Below, in pieces: positions 21,314 to 31,210 of a stretch of 64,000 nt of DNA. The DNA comes from JADKCZ01 sp963786945. GTDB lineage: Bacteria > Myxococcota > Myxococcia > Myxococcales > Anaeromyxobacteraceae. Position numbers and translations under genes: made by a program. Under the pieces are notes generated by a model. The model was not told where the DNA came from and made no database searches. It saw nothing but the letters and a program-made list of their open reading frames with translations. The stretch's first letter is position 1, and each line of letters opens with the position of its first letter. The DNA lies in NCBI GenBank assembly GCA_963786945.1, contig CAWBAO010000004.1, forward strand, positions 558,001 through 622,000, in the 5' to 3' direction.

Positions 21314-22174
21314 ATGCTCCAGTACGTCCTCGCCGAGCACCCCTTCTTCGCCCTCACCAGCCTGCTCTACCTGGCCTCGACGCTGGCCTACGCGGCGGCC
21401 TGGGTCTCCAGCAGCCGGCTGCCGGGCCGGGCCGGGACCGCCCTCATGGCCGCCGGCGTGGTGGTCAACACCGCCGTCATCGCCGGCCGCTGGATCGAGG
21501 CCGGCCGGGCGCCCTTCAAGTCGCTCTTCGAGTCGCTGGTCTTCTTCGCCTTCTGCATCGCGCTGCTCTACGTGGTCTTCGAGCGGCTCTACAAGACCCG
21601 CCTCTTCGGCGTGGCGGCCGGCCTGATGGCCTTCGGCTCGATGGCGTACGCCCTGGCCAAGTGGGACGCCGAGATCGTCAAGCTCCCGCCCGCGCTGCAG
21701 TCGGGCTGGTTCGTGCCGCACGTGATGGTCTACTTCATCGGCTACGCGGCGGTGGCCATCGCCACCGGCGTGGCGGTGGTGCAGCTGCTGGCCAGCCGGA
21801 TCCCGTTCGTGCAGCGGCTCACCACCATGAAGGCCGGCTCGGTGCTCTCCGGGGAGCCGCTCGACCTCGACCAGATCTCCTACGACGCCATCCGCTTCGG
21901 CTTCGTGCTGCTCACCATCGGCCTGCTGGTCGGCTCGGTGTGGGCCAAGAGCGCCTGGGGCGACTTCTGGGTGTGGGACCCCAAGGAGAACTGGTCGCTG
22001 GTGACCTGGCTCATCTACGGGGCCTACCTGCACCTCCGCAAGGTGCGCGGCTGGCGCGGCAACAAGGCCGCCTGGCTCGCCATCGTCGGCTTCGCGGTGG
22101 TGATGTTCACCTACCTCGGCATCAGCATGCTCCCCACCGCCGAGGAGAGCGCCCACGTCTACACCCAGACCTGA
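21314..22174 (+). CDS. ccsA: Cytochrome c biogenesis protein CcsA/ResC
   Basis: A 286-residue membrane protein of the heme-handling family, with about eight hydrophobic segments. The tryptophan-rich heme motif WGDFWVWDPKENWSLVTWL lies at about residues 216-234, flanked by conserved histidines. It delivers heme to apocytochromes with ResB (System II). The ATG at 21314 is 11 bases after the resB stop and has a GAGGGAGA ribosome site. The pair supplies the c-type hemes needed by ActA, ActE and the caa3 subunit II encoded downstream. Confidence 0.94.
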   Translation: MLQYVLAEHPFFALTSLLYLASTLAYAAAWVSSSRLPGRAGTALMAAGVVVNTAVIAGRWIEAGRAPFKSLFESLVFFAFCIALLYVVFERLYKTRLFGVAAGLMAFGSMAYALAKWDAEIVKLPPALQSGWFVPHVMVYFIGYAAVAIATGVAVVQLLASRIPFVQRLTTMKAGSVLSGEPLDLDQISYDAIRFGFVLLTIGLLVGSVWAKSAWGDFWVWDPKENWSLVTWLIYGAYLHLRKVRGWRGNKAAWLAIVGFAVVMFTYLGISMLPTAEESAHVYTQT

Positions 22175-22186
22175 CCGGCCGGGGCC

Positions 22187-23593
22187 TCAGCGCGCCGGCG
22201 ACGGGTCGCCGAAGGCGAGCACGGCCGCCGGGTGATGGCGGCCGGGCTGGCCGGCCCGGTACTCCTTGAGCCGGTACTGGATCTTGCGGACCGAGATGCC
22301 CAGCACCTCGGCGGCGCGCGCCGTGGAGCCCTCCGCCTGCTCGAGGGTGCGCAGGATGGCCTCCCGCTCGATCTCGAAGAGCGTGGCGCCGGGGATGAGG
22401 CCGCTCCCCATCCCCTCCTCGGCCGGCCCGCCGGTGAGGACCGGCGGGAGGTCCTCGGCGCGCAGCTCGGGCCCGGTGGCGCGCGCCGCCAGCTCCTCGA
22501 CGACCGCCGCCAGCTCGCGCAGGTTGCCGGGCCAGGGATAGGCGAAGAAGGCGGAGAGGACGCCCGGCGCGGCCAGGAGCGGCGGCGTCCCGGCGGGGCG
22601 TGGCCGCTCGGCGAGCAGGAGGGCGACCAGCGCCGGGATGTCGGCCTTCCGATCGCGCAGCGGCGGCAGCGCCGCCGACACCACGTTGAGCCGGTAGTAG
22701 AGATCGTCCCGGAACCGGCCGTGCCGCACCTCCTCGGCCAGGTCGCGGCTGGAGCCGGCCACCACCCGGACGTCGGCGGCCTCCGCCTCACGGGCGCCCA
22801 GCCGCTCGAACACCCCTTCCTGCAGCACGCGCAGCAGCCTCACCTGGACGGCGGGCGCCAGCCGCCCCACCTCGTGGAGGTAGAGGGTGCCGCCTCGCGC
22901 CTCCTCGATCCGGCCGTGGCGCCGGCGATCCGCCTCCTCGAAGGCGCCCTGCTCGTGGCCGAAGAGCTCGCTCGAGATCGCGGTCTCGGAGAGCGCCGCG
23001 CAGTTGACCGCGACGAAGGGGCGCTCGCGCCGGGGCGAGAGCTCGTGGATCACCTGCGCCAGGTGGTGCTTGCCGGAGCCGGACTCCCCGTGGATGAGGA
23101 TGGTCGCCTTGGTGGGCGCCACGCGCCGCATCAGCTCGAAGACCGAGACCAGCTCGGGCGACGAGGCGATCAGGGCCAGCCGGCCGCGGATCCGCTCGCG
23201 CAGCCCCGCGATCTCGGCCCGCAGCGCGCGCCGCTCGTCGGCCCGCGCCACCGCCACCCGCAGCAGGCCTGGCTCGACCGGCCGCAGCAGGTAGCCGTCG
23301 GCGCCGGAGCGCGACACCGCCTGCGCCGCCGCGCCCTCCCCCTCGTCGCCGAGCACCAGCACGGTGGGCTGGCCTCCGCGGGACCGCAGCGCCTGGACGA
23401 ACCCGGCCTCGGCGCAGCCCGGCGCCGCCACGTCGATCAGCGCCACCGCCGGCGAGAGGCGGGCGGCCAGCGAGAGGGCGCCGTCGGCCGCGGCGCTCTC
23501 GCTGGCGTCGAAGCCGAGCTCCCGAAGCTGGGCCCGGAGCGAGGCTCCGGCCCGTGGGTCGCCTGCGACGACGAGGACGCGCGTGGATTCCAT
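22187..23593 (-). CDS. Sigma54-activator-like response regulator with degenerate catalytic motifs
   Basis: A 468-residue NtrC-type protein: receiver (1-120), AAA+ domain (about 142-375) and a Fis-type helix-turn-helix (GSTARAAEVLGISVRKIQYRL). The order is normal, but key residues are not. The receiver keeps D54 (ALIDVAAPG) yet has GDP where two acidic residues are usual and R at the LKP lysine. Walker A is GESGSGKH (169-176). The sigma54-contact loop GAFTGA reads GAFEEA (216-221), and Walker B has GGTLYLHEVG with H240 replacing the catalytic Asp. It may bind DNA and ATP without driving sigma54 initiation. Start at 23593 chosen for the receiver strand; an ATG at 23620 is possible. Confidence 0.85.
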   Translation of the reverse strand: MESTRVLVVAGDPRAGASLRAQLRELGFDASESAAADGALSLAARLSPAVALIDVAAPGCAEAGFVQALRSRGGQPTVLVLGDEGEGAAAQAVSRSGADGYLLRPVEPGLLRVAVARADERRALRAEIAGLRERIRGRLALIASSPELVSVFELMRRVAPTKATILIHGESGSGKHHLAQVIHELSPRRERPFVAVNCAALSETAISSELFGHEQGAFEEADRRRHGRIEEARGGTLYLHEVGRLAPAVQVRLLRVLQEGVFERLGAREAEAADVRVVAGSSRDLAEEVRHGRFRDDLYYRLNVVSAALPPLRDRKADIPALVALLLAERPRPAGTPPLLAAPGVLSAFFAYPWPGNLRELAAVVEELAARATGPELRAEDLPPVLTGGPAEEGMGSGLIPGATLFEIEREAILRTLEQAEGSTARAAEVLGISVRKIQYRLKEYRAGQPGRHHPAAVLAFGDPSPAR

Positions 23594-23680
23594 GGGGTGC
23601 AAGGACACTCTGCCGCACATGGTGCAGCAAGCTGCGTACCGCGCAGATTAGGCCCATTCCGGGTGACTTGCGCGCACCAT

Positions 23681-23695
23681 TTGCGGAACACGCAA
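23681..23695. promoter_or_regulatory. Small inverted repeat upstream of the activator-like gene
   Basis: TTGCG-GAACA-CGCAA lies about 90 bases before the regulator start, in the 265-base gap between it and the caa3 subunit IV gene. A related half (TTGGGCGCAAG) follows. It could be an autoregulatory operator; a chance match is possible. Confidence 0.3.
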
Positions 23696-23858
23696 TTTGG
23701 GCGCAAGGCTGGCGCCCCCATTGGGGCGTAAAGGGTAGAAGGGCTGCGGGGAATGCGGCCGTGCACCCGCGCCAGGACCGGTGCGGGCGGCCTCGTCCCG
23801 CGACGCCCGGTCCAGCTGCAACCCACGGGGATTCCGGCCGATATCGGCCCGGCGATCC

Positions 23859-24263
23859 CTAGGGGTGCGCCGGCGCCGCGTGGGCCGAGGACGGCGCCGG
23901 GTTGAGGATGGCGTCGCGGATCCGCTGCGGTGCGGTCTCGGCGTCCGGCGGGTTGGCCAGCGGGAAGCGGGTGGCGTTGTCGAGCAGCGGCAGCGTCACC
24001 AGCAGCGCCACGAACACCAGCGACGTGATCAGCACCAGCCGGTTGGGCCCCGGCTGATCCCAGAGGTGCATGAAGAAGAGGGCCACCAGCGTCCCCTTCA
24101 CCGCGGCGATGGCGAGCGCCACGGCCACGCCGGCGGCGCCCGGGATGTGGATGGTGGACAGCCCCCAGGTGAGCGCGGTCAGCGCCATGAGCGCGGCCCA
24201 GACCACGAGGTAGCGCCCGGCGTGGGAGTGGGCGTGGGCGGCGGCGCGGGCGTGGTCGGACAT
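23859..24263 (-). CDS. caa3-type cytochrome oxidase subunit IV
   Basis: A 134-residue membrane protein with a His/Ala-rich N-terminus (ARAAAHAHSHAGRY), three hydrophobic segments and the subunit IV motif VKGTLVALFFMHLWDQ in the second. It is the last gene of the act/cox operon, 14 bases after subunit III. The helices pack against subunits I and III; no catalytic role is known. Confidence 0.88.
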   Translation of the reverse strand: MSDHARAAAHAHSHAGRYLVVWAALMALTALTWGLSTIHIPGAAGVAVALAIAAVKGTLVALFFMHLWDQPGPNRLVLITSLVFVALLVTLPLLDNATRFPLANPPDAETAPQRIRDAILNPAPSSAHAAPAHP

Positions 24264-24277
24264 CGGGTCGCTCCGGG

Positions 24278-24893
24278 TCAGATCAGGTAGATGAGCGGGA
24301 AGACGAAGATCCAGATCAGGTCGACCAGGTGCCAGTAGAGCCCCGCCAGCTCCACCGGCACGTGGTGCTCGGCGTCGTACTTGCCGAGCCAGGCGCGCGC
24401 CCCGATCACCCCCAGCACGGTCATGCCCACCACCACGTGGAAGGCGTGCAGCCCGGTGATGAGGAAGTAGAGGGCGAAGAACATCGAGCCGCCGGAGCCG
24501 GCGATGTGGCCGCCGTAGAACGGGCCCGGGAGCTCGGCGTGCAGGAAGTGGTGCCGGTACTCGAAGCCCTTGAGCACCATGAAGACGCAGCCGAGCAGGA
24601 TGGAGACGCCGAAGAGCAGGCCGGTGCGCCGGTTGTTCCCCCGGGTGATGGCGTCCAGCCCCATGGCCACGGTGAAGGAGCTGGTCACCAGCACGAAGGT
24701 GTTGACGCCGCCCATCCAGGTCTCCAGGCCACGGGAGGCCTGGGAGAAGGCGTCGGTGTACAGGTAGCGGTAGACGCCGTAGGCGGCGAAGAGGGCGGTG
24801 AAGAGCAGGACCTCGGTGGCGAGGAAGAGCCACATGCCGAGCCGCTGCGCCTGGCCCTGCTTCTCCAGGCTCTCGAAGTGGTGGGCGACGGCG

Positions 24894-24901
<8 letters not shown>
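24278..24901 (-). CDS. coxC: Cytochrome c oxidase subunit III
   Basis: A 207-residue protein with about five membrane segments. Typical motifs are GMWLFLATEVLLFTALFAAY near the N-terminus, TRGNNRR between helices, FYLITG-like LYFLITGLHAFHVVVGM, and GLYWHLVDLIWIFVFPLIYL at the end. It stabilises subunit I during turnover. Its start overlaps the end of coxA by 8 bases. Confidence 0.95.
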
Positions 24902-26526
<1,625 letters not shown>

Positions 26527-26549
<23 letters not shown>

Positions 26550-27579
26550 AGACCGGGCCCTCCGACGGCCCGGCGGAGACGGCCGGGGTCTTGAGCGACT
26601 TGATGTACTCGACGACGGCGGCGACCTCGGGGGGCGTCATCTTCCCCTGGAAGCTGGGCATGACGTTCTGGTAGCCGGCCACCAGCTGGGCCGCCGGATC
26701 CATCATCGACCGCGTGATGTAGGCCTCGTCCGCCGAGATCACCTCGCCGGTGCTGAGCTTCTCCCGCCGGCCGTAGAGGTCGATGAAGGTCGGCCCGATG
26801 TGGCGCGAGCCGTCCACCGAGTGGCACTTCAGGCACCCCTGGTCGGCGGCCACCCGGCGCCCCTGCTCGAGGATCGAGGACCCTCGCATGGACGGCTCGC
26901 CCGCGCTGAGCGCGGCGTCCTGGGCCCGGGCCTCGCCGCGCCGCTGGTCGGCGATCCACTGGTCGAACTCGGCGGCCGGCAGCACCACCAGCTCGGCCAG
27001 CATGCCGGAGTGGGAGAGGCCGCAGTACTCGGCGCAGAAGACCTGGTAGCGGCCGGGCTGCTCGGCCTGGAACCAGGTCTGGGTGTAGCGGCCGGGGAGC
27101 GCGTCCTGCTTGAGGCGCAGCTCCGGGACGTAGAAGGAGTGGATGACGTCGCGCGAGGTGATGAGGAGCCGGATCGGCCGGCCGGCCGGGACCCGCAGCA
27201 CGTCGAGCGAGGAGGGGCCGTCCTGGTAGGCGAACTTCCACATCCACTTCTTGCCCTGCACGAAGACGTCCATGGCGCCGGGGGGCGGCTGGGTGGTCTC
27301 CACGTACTGCGGGTAGCCGATGGCGAACCAGAGCAGGAAGAAGGCCAGCGGCACGCCGACGAAGAGCGCCTCGTGCCAGTGCCTGGGCTGCACCTCGGGG
27401 GTGGCCTCCCCCTCCTGGCGCCGCCGGTAGCGGATCATGAAGGCCAGCGCGGTGGCGAAGATGAGCAGCCCCGCCACCATGGTGGTGATCACCACGAAGA
27501 AGTGGAGCCCGTCGACGTCGCGGGCGTGCTGCGACAGCTGGGTGGGGAGGAAGAGCAGGCTGCGGAGGAGCTCGTTCAT
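26527..27579 (-). CDS. coxB: caa3 cytochrome c oxidase subunit II with fused cytochrome c
   Basis: A 350-residue protein. Two membrane helices come first (about residues 25-48 and 75-95). The CuA domain has YVPELRLKQDALPGR and the copper ligands in CAEYCGLSHSGM. A C-terminal cytochrome c domain follows, with CLKCH for heme and a distal Met in the QNVMPSFQGKM segment, which defines the caa3 type. It receives electrons from ActE or ActA in the predicted supercomplex. The ATG overlaps the SCO stop as ATGA. Confidence 0.95.
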
Positions 27580-28433
27580 GCCGTCGTCCTCGCCTTCCGG
27601 CGCTCGCGCCAGACCAGCCCGGCGATCAGCCCGCCCAGCCCCACCATGGCGAGGACGCCGCCCAGGCGGAGGAAGCCGAGGGCGAAGGGCTGGTACTTCC
27701 GCGAGGCGGGGTCGTAGCGGTAGCAGGTGAGGAGGAGCTTGTCGAAGCTGGTGCCGACGCGGCCGCCGGCGGCCTCGACCAGCGAGAGGCGGAAGTCCTT
27801 GGGCGGGAACTCGATGCCGTAGAGGTAGCGGGAGACCTTGCCGTCCGGGGTGAGGACGAAGATCGCGGCCAGGTGGGCCCACTCGCCGGTGGCGGCGTCC
27901 TTGGCGTAGTGGAAGCCGACGGCGTCGGCGACCCGCCGGGCGGCCCCGCCGCGGTCGACCCAGAAGCGCCAGGCCCCGGAGTCCTCGGCCAGGCCGATCG
28001 ACTGCAGGTACCCGCGCTGCCGCTCCCGGGCCAGCGGCGGCTGCTCCTCCGGATCGAAGGAGATGGAGAGCGCGGTGAAGTCGCGGCCGGCCTGGAGGCC
28101 GTTCTCCCGCATGGCGCGGGCCATGCCGGACATGACCAGGCCGCAGAGCATGGGGCAGTCGTAGTAGACCAGCGCCAGCACCACCGGCCGCCCCTGGGCG
28201 AAGGCCGCGCCGAGCTGGACCGGCTGGCCGGCGGCGTCGGTGAAGGTGGCGTCGAGGGGGAGCTGGGCGCCCAGCTGCTCGTCGACGCGGACCTCCTCGA
28301 GCACCGCCGGGGTGACGTCGACGGGGGTGGTCGAGCCCAGCCCCTTCGACTTCCAGAAGTCGGCGCGGGCGGGGGCGGCCAGGGCGAGGAGCCCGGCCCC
28401 CACGGCGGCGGCCAGGCGGAGGGAGCGGATCAC
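27576..28433 (-). CDS. SCO1/SenC-family copper chaperone
   Basis: A 285-residue thioredoxin-fold protein. A Sec signal peptide (about residues 1-24) precedes the SCO domain with the copper-binding CPMLC in YYDCPMLCGLVMSGM and a later conserved His in WAHLAAIF. A hydrophobic C-terminal segment and basic tail (GLIAGLVWRERRK) may anchor it. It would load CuA in subunit II, whose gene overlaps it. Confidence 0.92.
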   Translation of the reverse strand: MIRSLRLAAAVGAGLLALAAPARADFWKSKGLGSTTPVDVTPAVLEEVRVDEQLGAQLPLDATFTDAAGQPVQLGAAFAQGRPVVLALVYYDCPMLCGLVMSGMARAMRENGLQAGRDFTALSISFDPEEQPPLARERQRGYLQSIGLAEDSGAWRFWVDRGGAARRVADAVGFHYAKDAATGEWAHLAAIFVLTPDGKVSRYLYGIEFPPKDFRLSLVEAAGGRVGTSFDKLLLTCYRYDPASRKYQPFALGFLRLGGVLAMVGLGGLIAGLVWRERRKARTTA

Positions 28434-28939
28434 TGGCGCCTCCCTCCCTGGAGCTTCGGGGTGGTGGGGGCGGGGCCGGCGCCCTGGCCAGGCGCGGCGG
28501 CGGGCGCGGCCCCGGGTGCGTCGACGCCCCCGTTGGCGGCGCCGATGGGCGGGGGTGGCGGCGCCTGGCCGGCCGGGACGCGGACGCCGCGCGCCACCAG
28601 CTCCATGGCGGTGGCGATGGGGATGTGGAGCACGCCGGCCTGCCGGTCGACCCAGCCGGAGCCGTCCAGGCGCGCCTGCTGGGCGGCCCGATCCCGGGCG
28701 CCGCGCAGGTGGGTGTCGAAGAGCTGCTGCTCGACCAGGCCGATCTTGCTCTGCCCGATCTCGGGGGGCAGCGCGGCCTGGGGCGTGACGGCGTTGCTGT
28801 GGCGGACCCAGGTGATGGTGGCGCCGGCCGCGGCCAGGAAGATGGCCAGGGCCCCGAAGCCGACCAGCAGCACGGCTCGGGAGTCGACCCGATCGTCCTC
28901 GGCGCGCGGATGGGCGCCGCTGTGGTCTGGGTGGCTCAT
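28430..28939 (-). CDS. Small membrane protein of the ACIII operon, function unknown
   Basis: A 169-residue protein with one N-terminal membrane helix (VLLVGFGALAIFLAAAGATI), then a periplasmic segment with PPEIGQSKIGLVEQQLFD and GWVDRQAGVLHIPIATAMELV, and a Pro/Ala-rich disordered tail. Small proteins with a GWVDR-G-HIPI motif recur in operons of alternative complex III and caa3 oxidase; the role is not settled. It overlaps actF by 4 bases and SCO by 4. Confidence 0.75.
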   Translation of the reverse strand: MSHPDHSGAHPRAEDDRVDSRAVLLVGFGALAIFLAAAGATITWVRHSNAVTPQAALPPEIGQSKIGLVEQQLFDTHLRGARDRAAQQARLDGSGWVDRQAGVLHIPIATAMELVARGVRVPAGQAPPPPPIGAANGGVDAPGAAPAAAPGQGAGPAPTTPKLQGGRRQ

Positions 28940-30117
28940 TGCGGCTGGTACCTCAGCGACTCCTCGAGATACGGGTCGCGGACCGGGACGGTGGCGGCGC
29001 CGCGCATGCGGAGCACCAGGAAGGCCAGGGCCAGGCCGCCCACGCCCAGGAAGGCGGTCACGTCGAGCCAGGAGAGGTGCGGCCCGGCCTCGTGGACGCG
29101 CGGCATGATCACCCAGTGGAGGTCGACGAGGTGGACCAGCAGCAGCCAGATCGCCACCGCCGCCAGCCGGCGCGGATCGCGCTTCAGCTGGCGCGAGAGC
29201 AGCAGGAAGAAGGGGATGGCGAAGTGGGCGACGGCCAGGAAGATCCCCACCCGCCCCCAGGGGGAGTCGGTCCGCACCACGTACCAGGGGATCTCCTCGG
29301 GGATGTTGGCGATCCAGATGAGCATGAACTGGGAGAAGGCGATGTAGGCCCAGAAGGCGGTGAAGGCGAGGAGGAACTTCCCCAGCGAGTGCACGTGGTC
29401 GGCGTTGAGCTGGTGGCCGAACTGGCCCGGGTGGGCGCGGGTGGCCGCCGCGGCGACGACCAGCACCGCGAAGCAGGCCAGGAAGCTGCCGGCGAACCAG
29501 TAGACGCCGAAGATGGTGGAGAAGAAGCGCGGGTCGAGCGACATCATCCAGTCGAAGGAGGCGAAGGAGAGCGTCAGCGCCAGCAGCGGCAGCGCCCCGG
29601 TGCCGAGCCGCCGCTGCCAGGCGGTGAGCCGGTGGCCGCCCTCGGTGTCCTGCCGCACGCTCCAGCGCCGCAGCAGGGTGGCCACCGCGATCCAGACCAC
29701 GAAGTAGCCGGCCGCCCGGGCCAGGAAGAAGGGCACGTTCAGGTAGGGGCGCTTGTGCTCGATGGCGTGGAGCAGCTCGCCGGTGGCGCCGGACGGGTCG
29801 ACCCAGCTGAAGAGGTGGCGCATCCCCAGCGCGATGGGGAGGAAGAGCAGCGCGAAGAGCGGCAGGGTCTGGGGGATGGTCTCGAGGAAGCGCCGCAGCA
29901 CCACCGGCCATCGGGCCTTGGAGGCGTGGAACGCGCCCAGCAGGATGAGCGCACCCAGCGCGATGCCGACCCAGTAGACGAAGGCCACCAGGTACGAGGC
30001 CAGCGCCTGGCGGGGATCGGCCAGCCCGCCGAGCGCGGTCAGGCCGAGCCCGGCCGCGCCGACCAGGCCGGCGGCGGTGACCAGGCGGCGGCCGCCCTGG
30101 AAGGTGGTGGCGGTCAT
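28936..30117 (-). CDS. actF: Alternative complex III subunit ActF
   Basis: A 393-residue membrane protein with about ten helices, related to the NrfD-type ActC. Characteristic motifs are RWPVVLRRFLETIPQTLPLF, SFASFDWMMSLDPRFFSTIF and FWAYIAFSQFMLIWIANIPEE. It lies in the membrane core and is proposed to take part in quinol oxidation or proton movement. Start and stop each overlap a neighbour by 4 bases. Confidence 0.92.
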   Translation of the reverse strand: MTATTFQGGRRLVTAAGLVGAAGLGLTALGGLADPRQALASYLVAFVYWVGIALGALILLGAFHASKARWPVVLRRFLETIPQTLPLFALLFLPIALGMRHLFSWVDPSGATGELLHAIEHKRPYLNVPFFLARAAGYFVVWIAVATLLRRWSVRQDTEGGHRLTAWQRRLGTGALPLLALTLSFASFDWMMSLDPRFFSTIFGVYWFAGSFLACFAVLVVAAAATRAHPGQFGHQLNADHVHSLGKFLLAFTAFWAYIAFSQFMLIWIANIPEEIPWYVVRTDSPWGRVGIFLAVAHFAIPFFLLLSRQLKRDPRRLAAVAIWLLLVHLVDLHWVIMPRVHEAGPHLSWLDVTAFLGVGGLALAFLVLRMRGAATVPVRDPYLEESLRYQPQ

Positions 30118-30689
30118 CGGGCGTCTCCCTGGAGCTTCCGCATGGTCTCGGGCGGCACCTGCGCGGCGCTGGCGTGCTGGCTGAGCTGCAGCGCGCGGAC
30201 GTAGCCGACCACGCCCCAGCGCTCCTCGGGGGTGAGGTCGGCGGCGTAGCTGGGCATGAGGCCGAAGCCCTTCGAGATGACCTGGAAGAGGTAGCCGTCC
30301 GGCACGTCGCGGTAGAGGTGGAGGCTGGGCGGGCGGCGCAGCGACATGTTGAGCGCCACCTGGCTCTGCCCGTCGCCGACCAGGCCGTGGCAGACGGCGC
30401 AGTGGATCTCGAACTTCTTGCGGCCGGTGGCCAGCAGCTTGGGCGTGAAGGCCACCGGCGCCTGCGGCAGCGGCTTGCCGTCGGCGCCGACGCCGAGCTG
30501 CAGCGCCGGATCGCCCACCGAGCCGTAGGGGACGGTCCCCTCCGGCGGCGCGCGCATGGCCAGGCCGTCCGGGTGGTATTCGCTCGACTGGTAGGCCTTG
30601 TACTTGGCCTGCCGCTGCATGGGGTCGAGGCCAGGGCAGCCGGTCAGGACCCCGGCGGCGATCAGCAGCGCGGCGTGGCGGCGGTTCAC
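30114..30689 (-). CDS. actE: Alternative complex III monoheme cytochrome c lipoprotein ActE
   Basis: A 191-residue lipoprotein. GTG at 30689 overlaps the actD stop as GTGA and yields a signal with lipobox VLTGC. The cytochrome c domain has one heme site, CAVCH, in KFEIHCAVCHGLVGDGQ, and a late Met candidate in GLMPSYAADL. It passes electrons from ActA/B towards the oxidase. Confidence 0.92.
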   Translation of the reverse strand: MNRRHAALLIAAGVLTGCPGLDPMQRQAKYKAYQSSEYHPDGLAMRAPPEGTVPYGSVGDPALQLGVGADGKPLPQAPVAFTPKLLATGRKKFEIHCAVCHGLVGDGQSQVALNMSLRRPPSLHLYRDVPDGYLFQVISKGFGLMPSYAADLTPEERWGVVGYVRALQLSQHASAAQVPPETMRKLQGDAR

Positions 30690-31210
30690 GGGGCGTCCTC
30701 CACGATCTCGACCTGCCGGGCACCCAGCTCCCGCAGCCTGGCCGCGGTGCCCTCGGCCACCTCGGCGCCGACCGCGGCCGAGAGCCAGAGGCCGTCGACC
30801 GAGGCGCTGCGGAAGGCCTCCACCTCGAAGACCGGGTGGTGCAGCCGTGGCATCCCCCAGAGCACGAAGAGGCCGAAGAAGATGGAGAGGGCCGAGAAGA
30901 GCACGCCCAGCTCGAAGGTGACGGGGATGAAGGCCGGCGGGCTGTGGGGCGGGCGGCCGCCCACGTTGATGGGCCAGTCCACCCCCACCATGAACCACTG
31001 CATCAGGTAGCCGGTGGCGGCGCCGATCAGGCCGGCCGCCAGGGCGATGCGGGGGACGATGGACTTCTTCAGCCCCAGCGCCTCCTCGGCCCCGTGGAGC
31101 GGCACCGGCGAGTGGAGGTCGAGGTCGGACTGCCCCTCGGCCCGCAGCGCCCGGGCCGCGTCGAGCAGGGGCGCCTCGGCGGCGAACTCGGCGACCACGT
31201 AGCGCCTCAC
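30686..31210 (-). CDS. actD: Alternative complex III subunit ActD (DUF3341)
   Basis: A 174-residue protein. A soluble N-terminal half (VVAEFAAEAPLLDAARAL, then the DLHSPVP motif) precedes two membrane helices (about residues 57-77 and 95-115), separated by MVGVDWPINVGGRPPHSPPAF, a hallmark of the family. GTG at 31210 overlaps actC as GTGA. It stabilises the membrane part of the complex. Confidence 0.92.
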   Translation of the reverse strand: MRRYVVAEFAAEAPLLDAARALRAEGQSDLDLHSPVPLHGAEEALGLKKSIVPRIALAAGLIGAATGYLMQWFMVGVDWPINVGGRPPHSPPAFIPVTFELGVLFSALSIFFGLFVLWGMPRLHHPVFEVEAFRSASVDGLWLSAAVGAEVAEGTAARLRELGARQVEIVEDAP

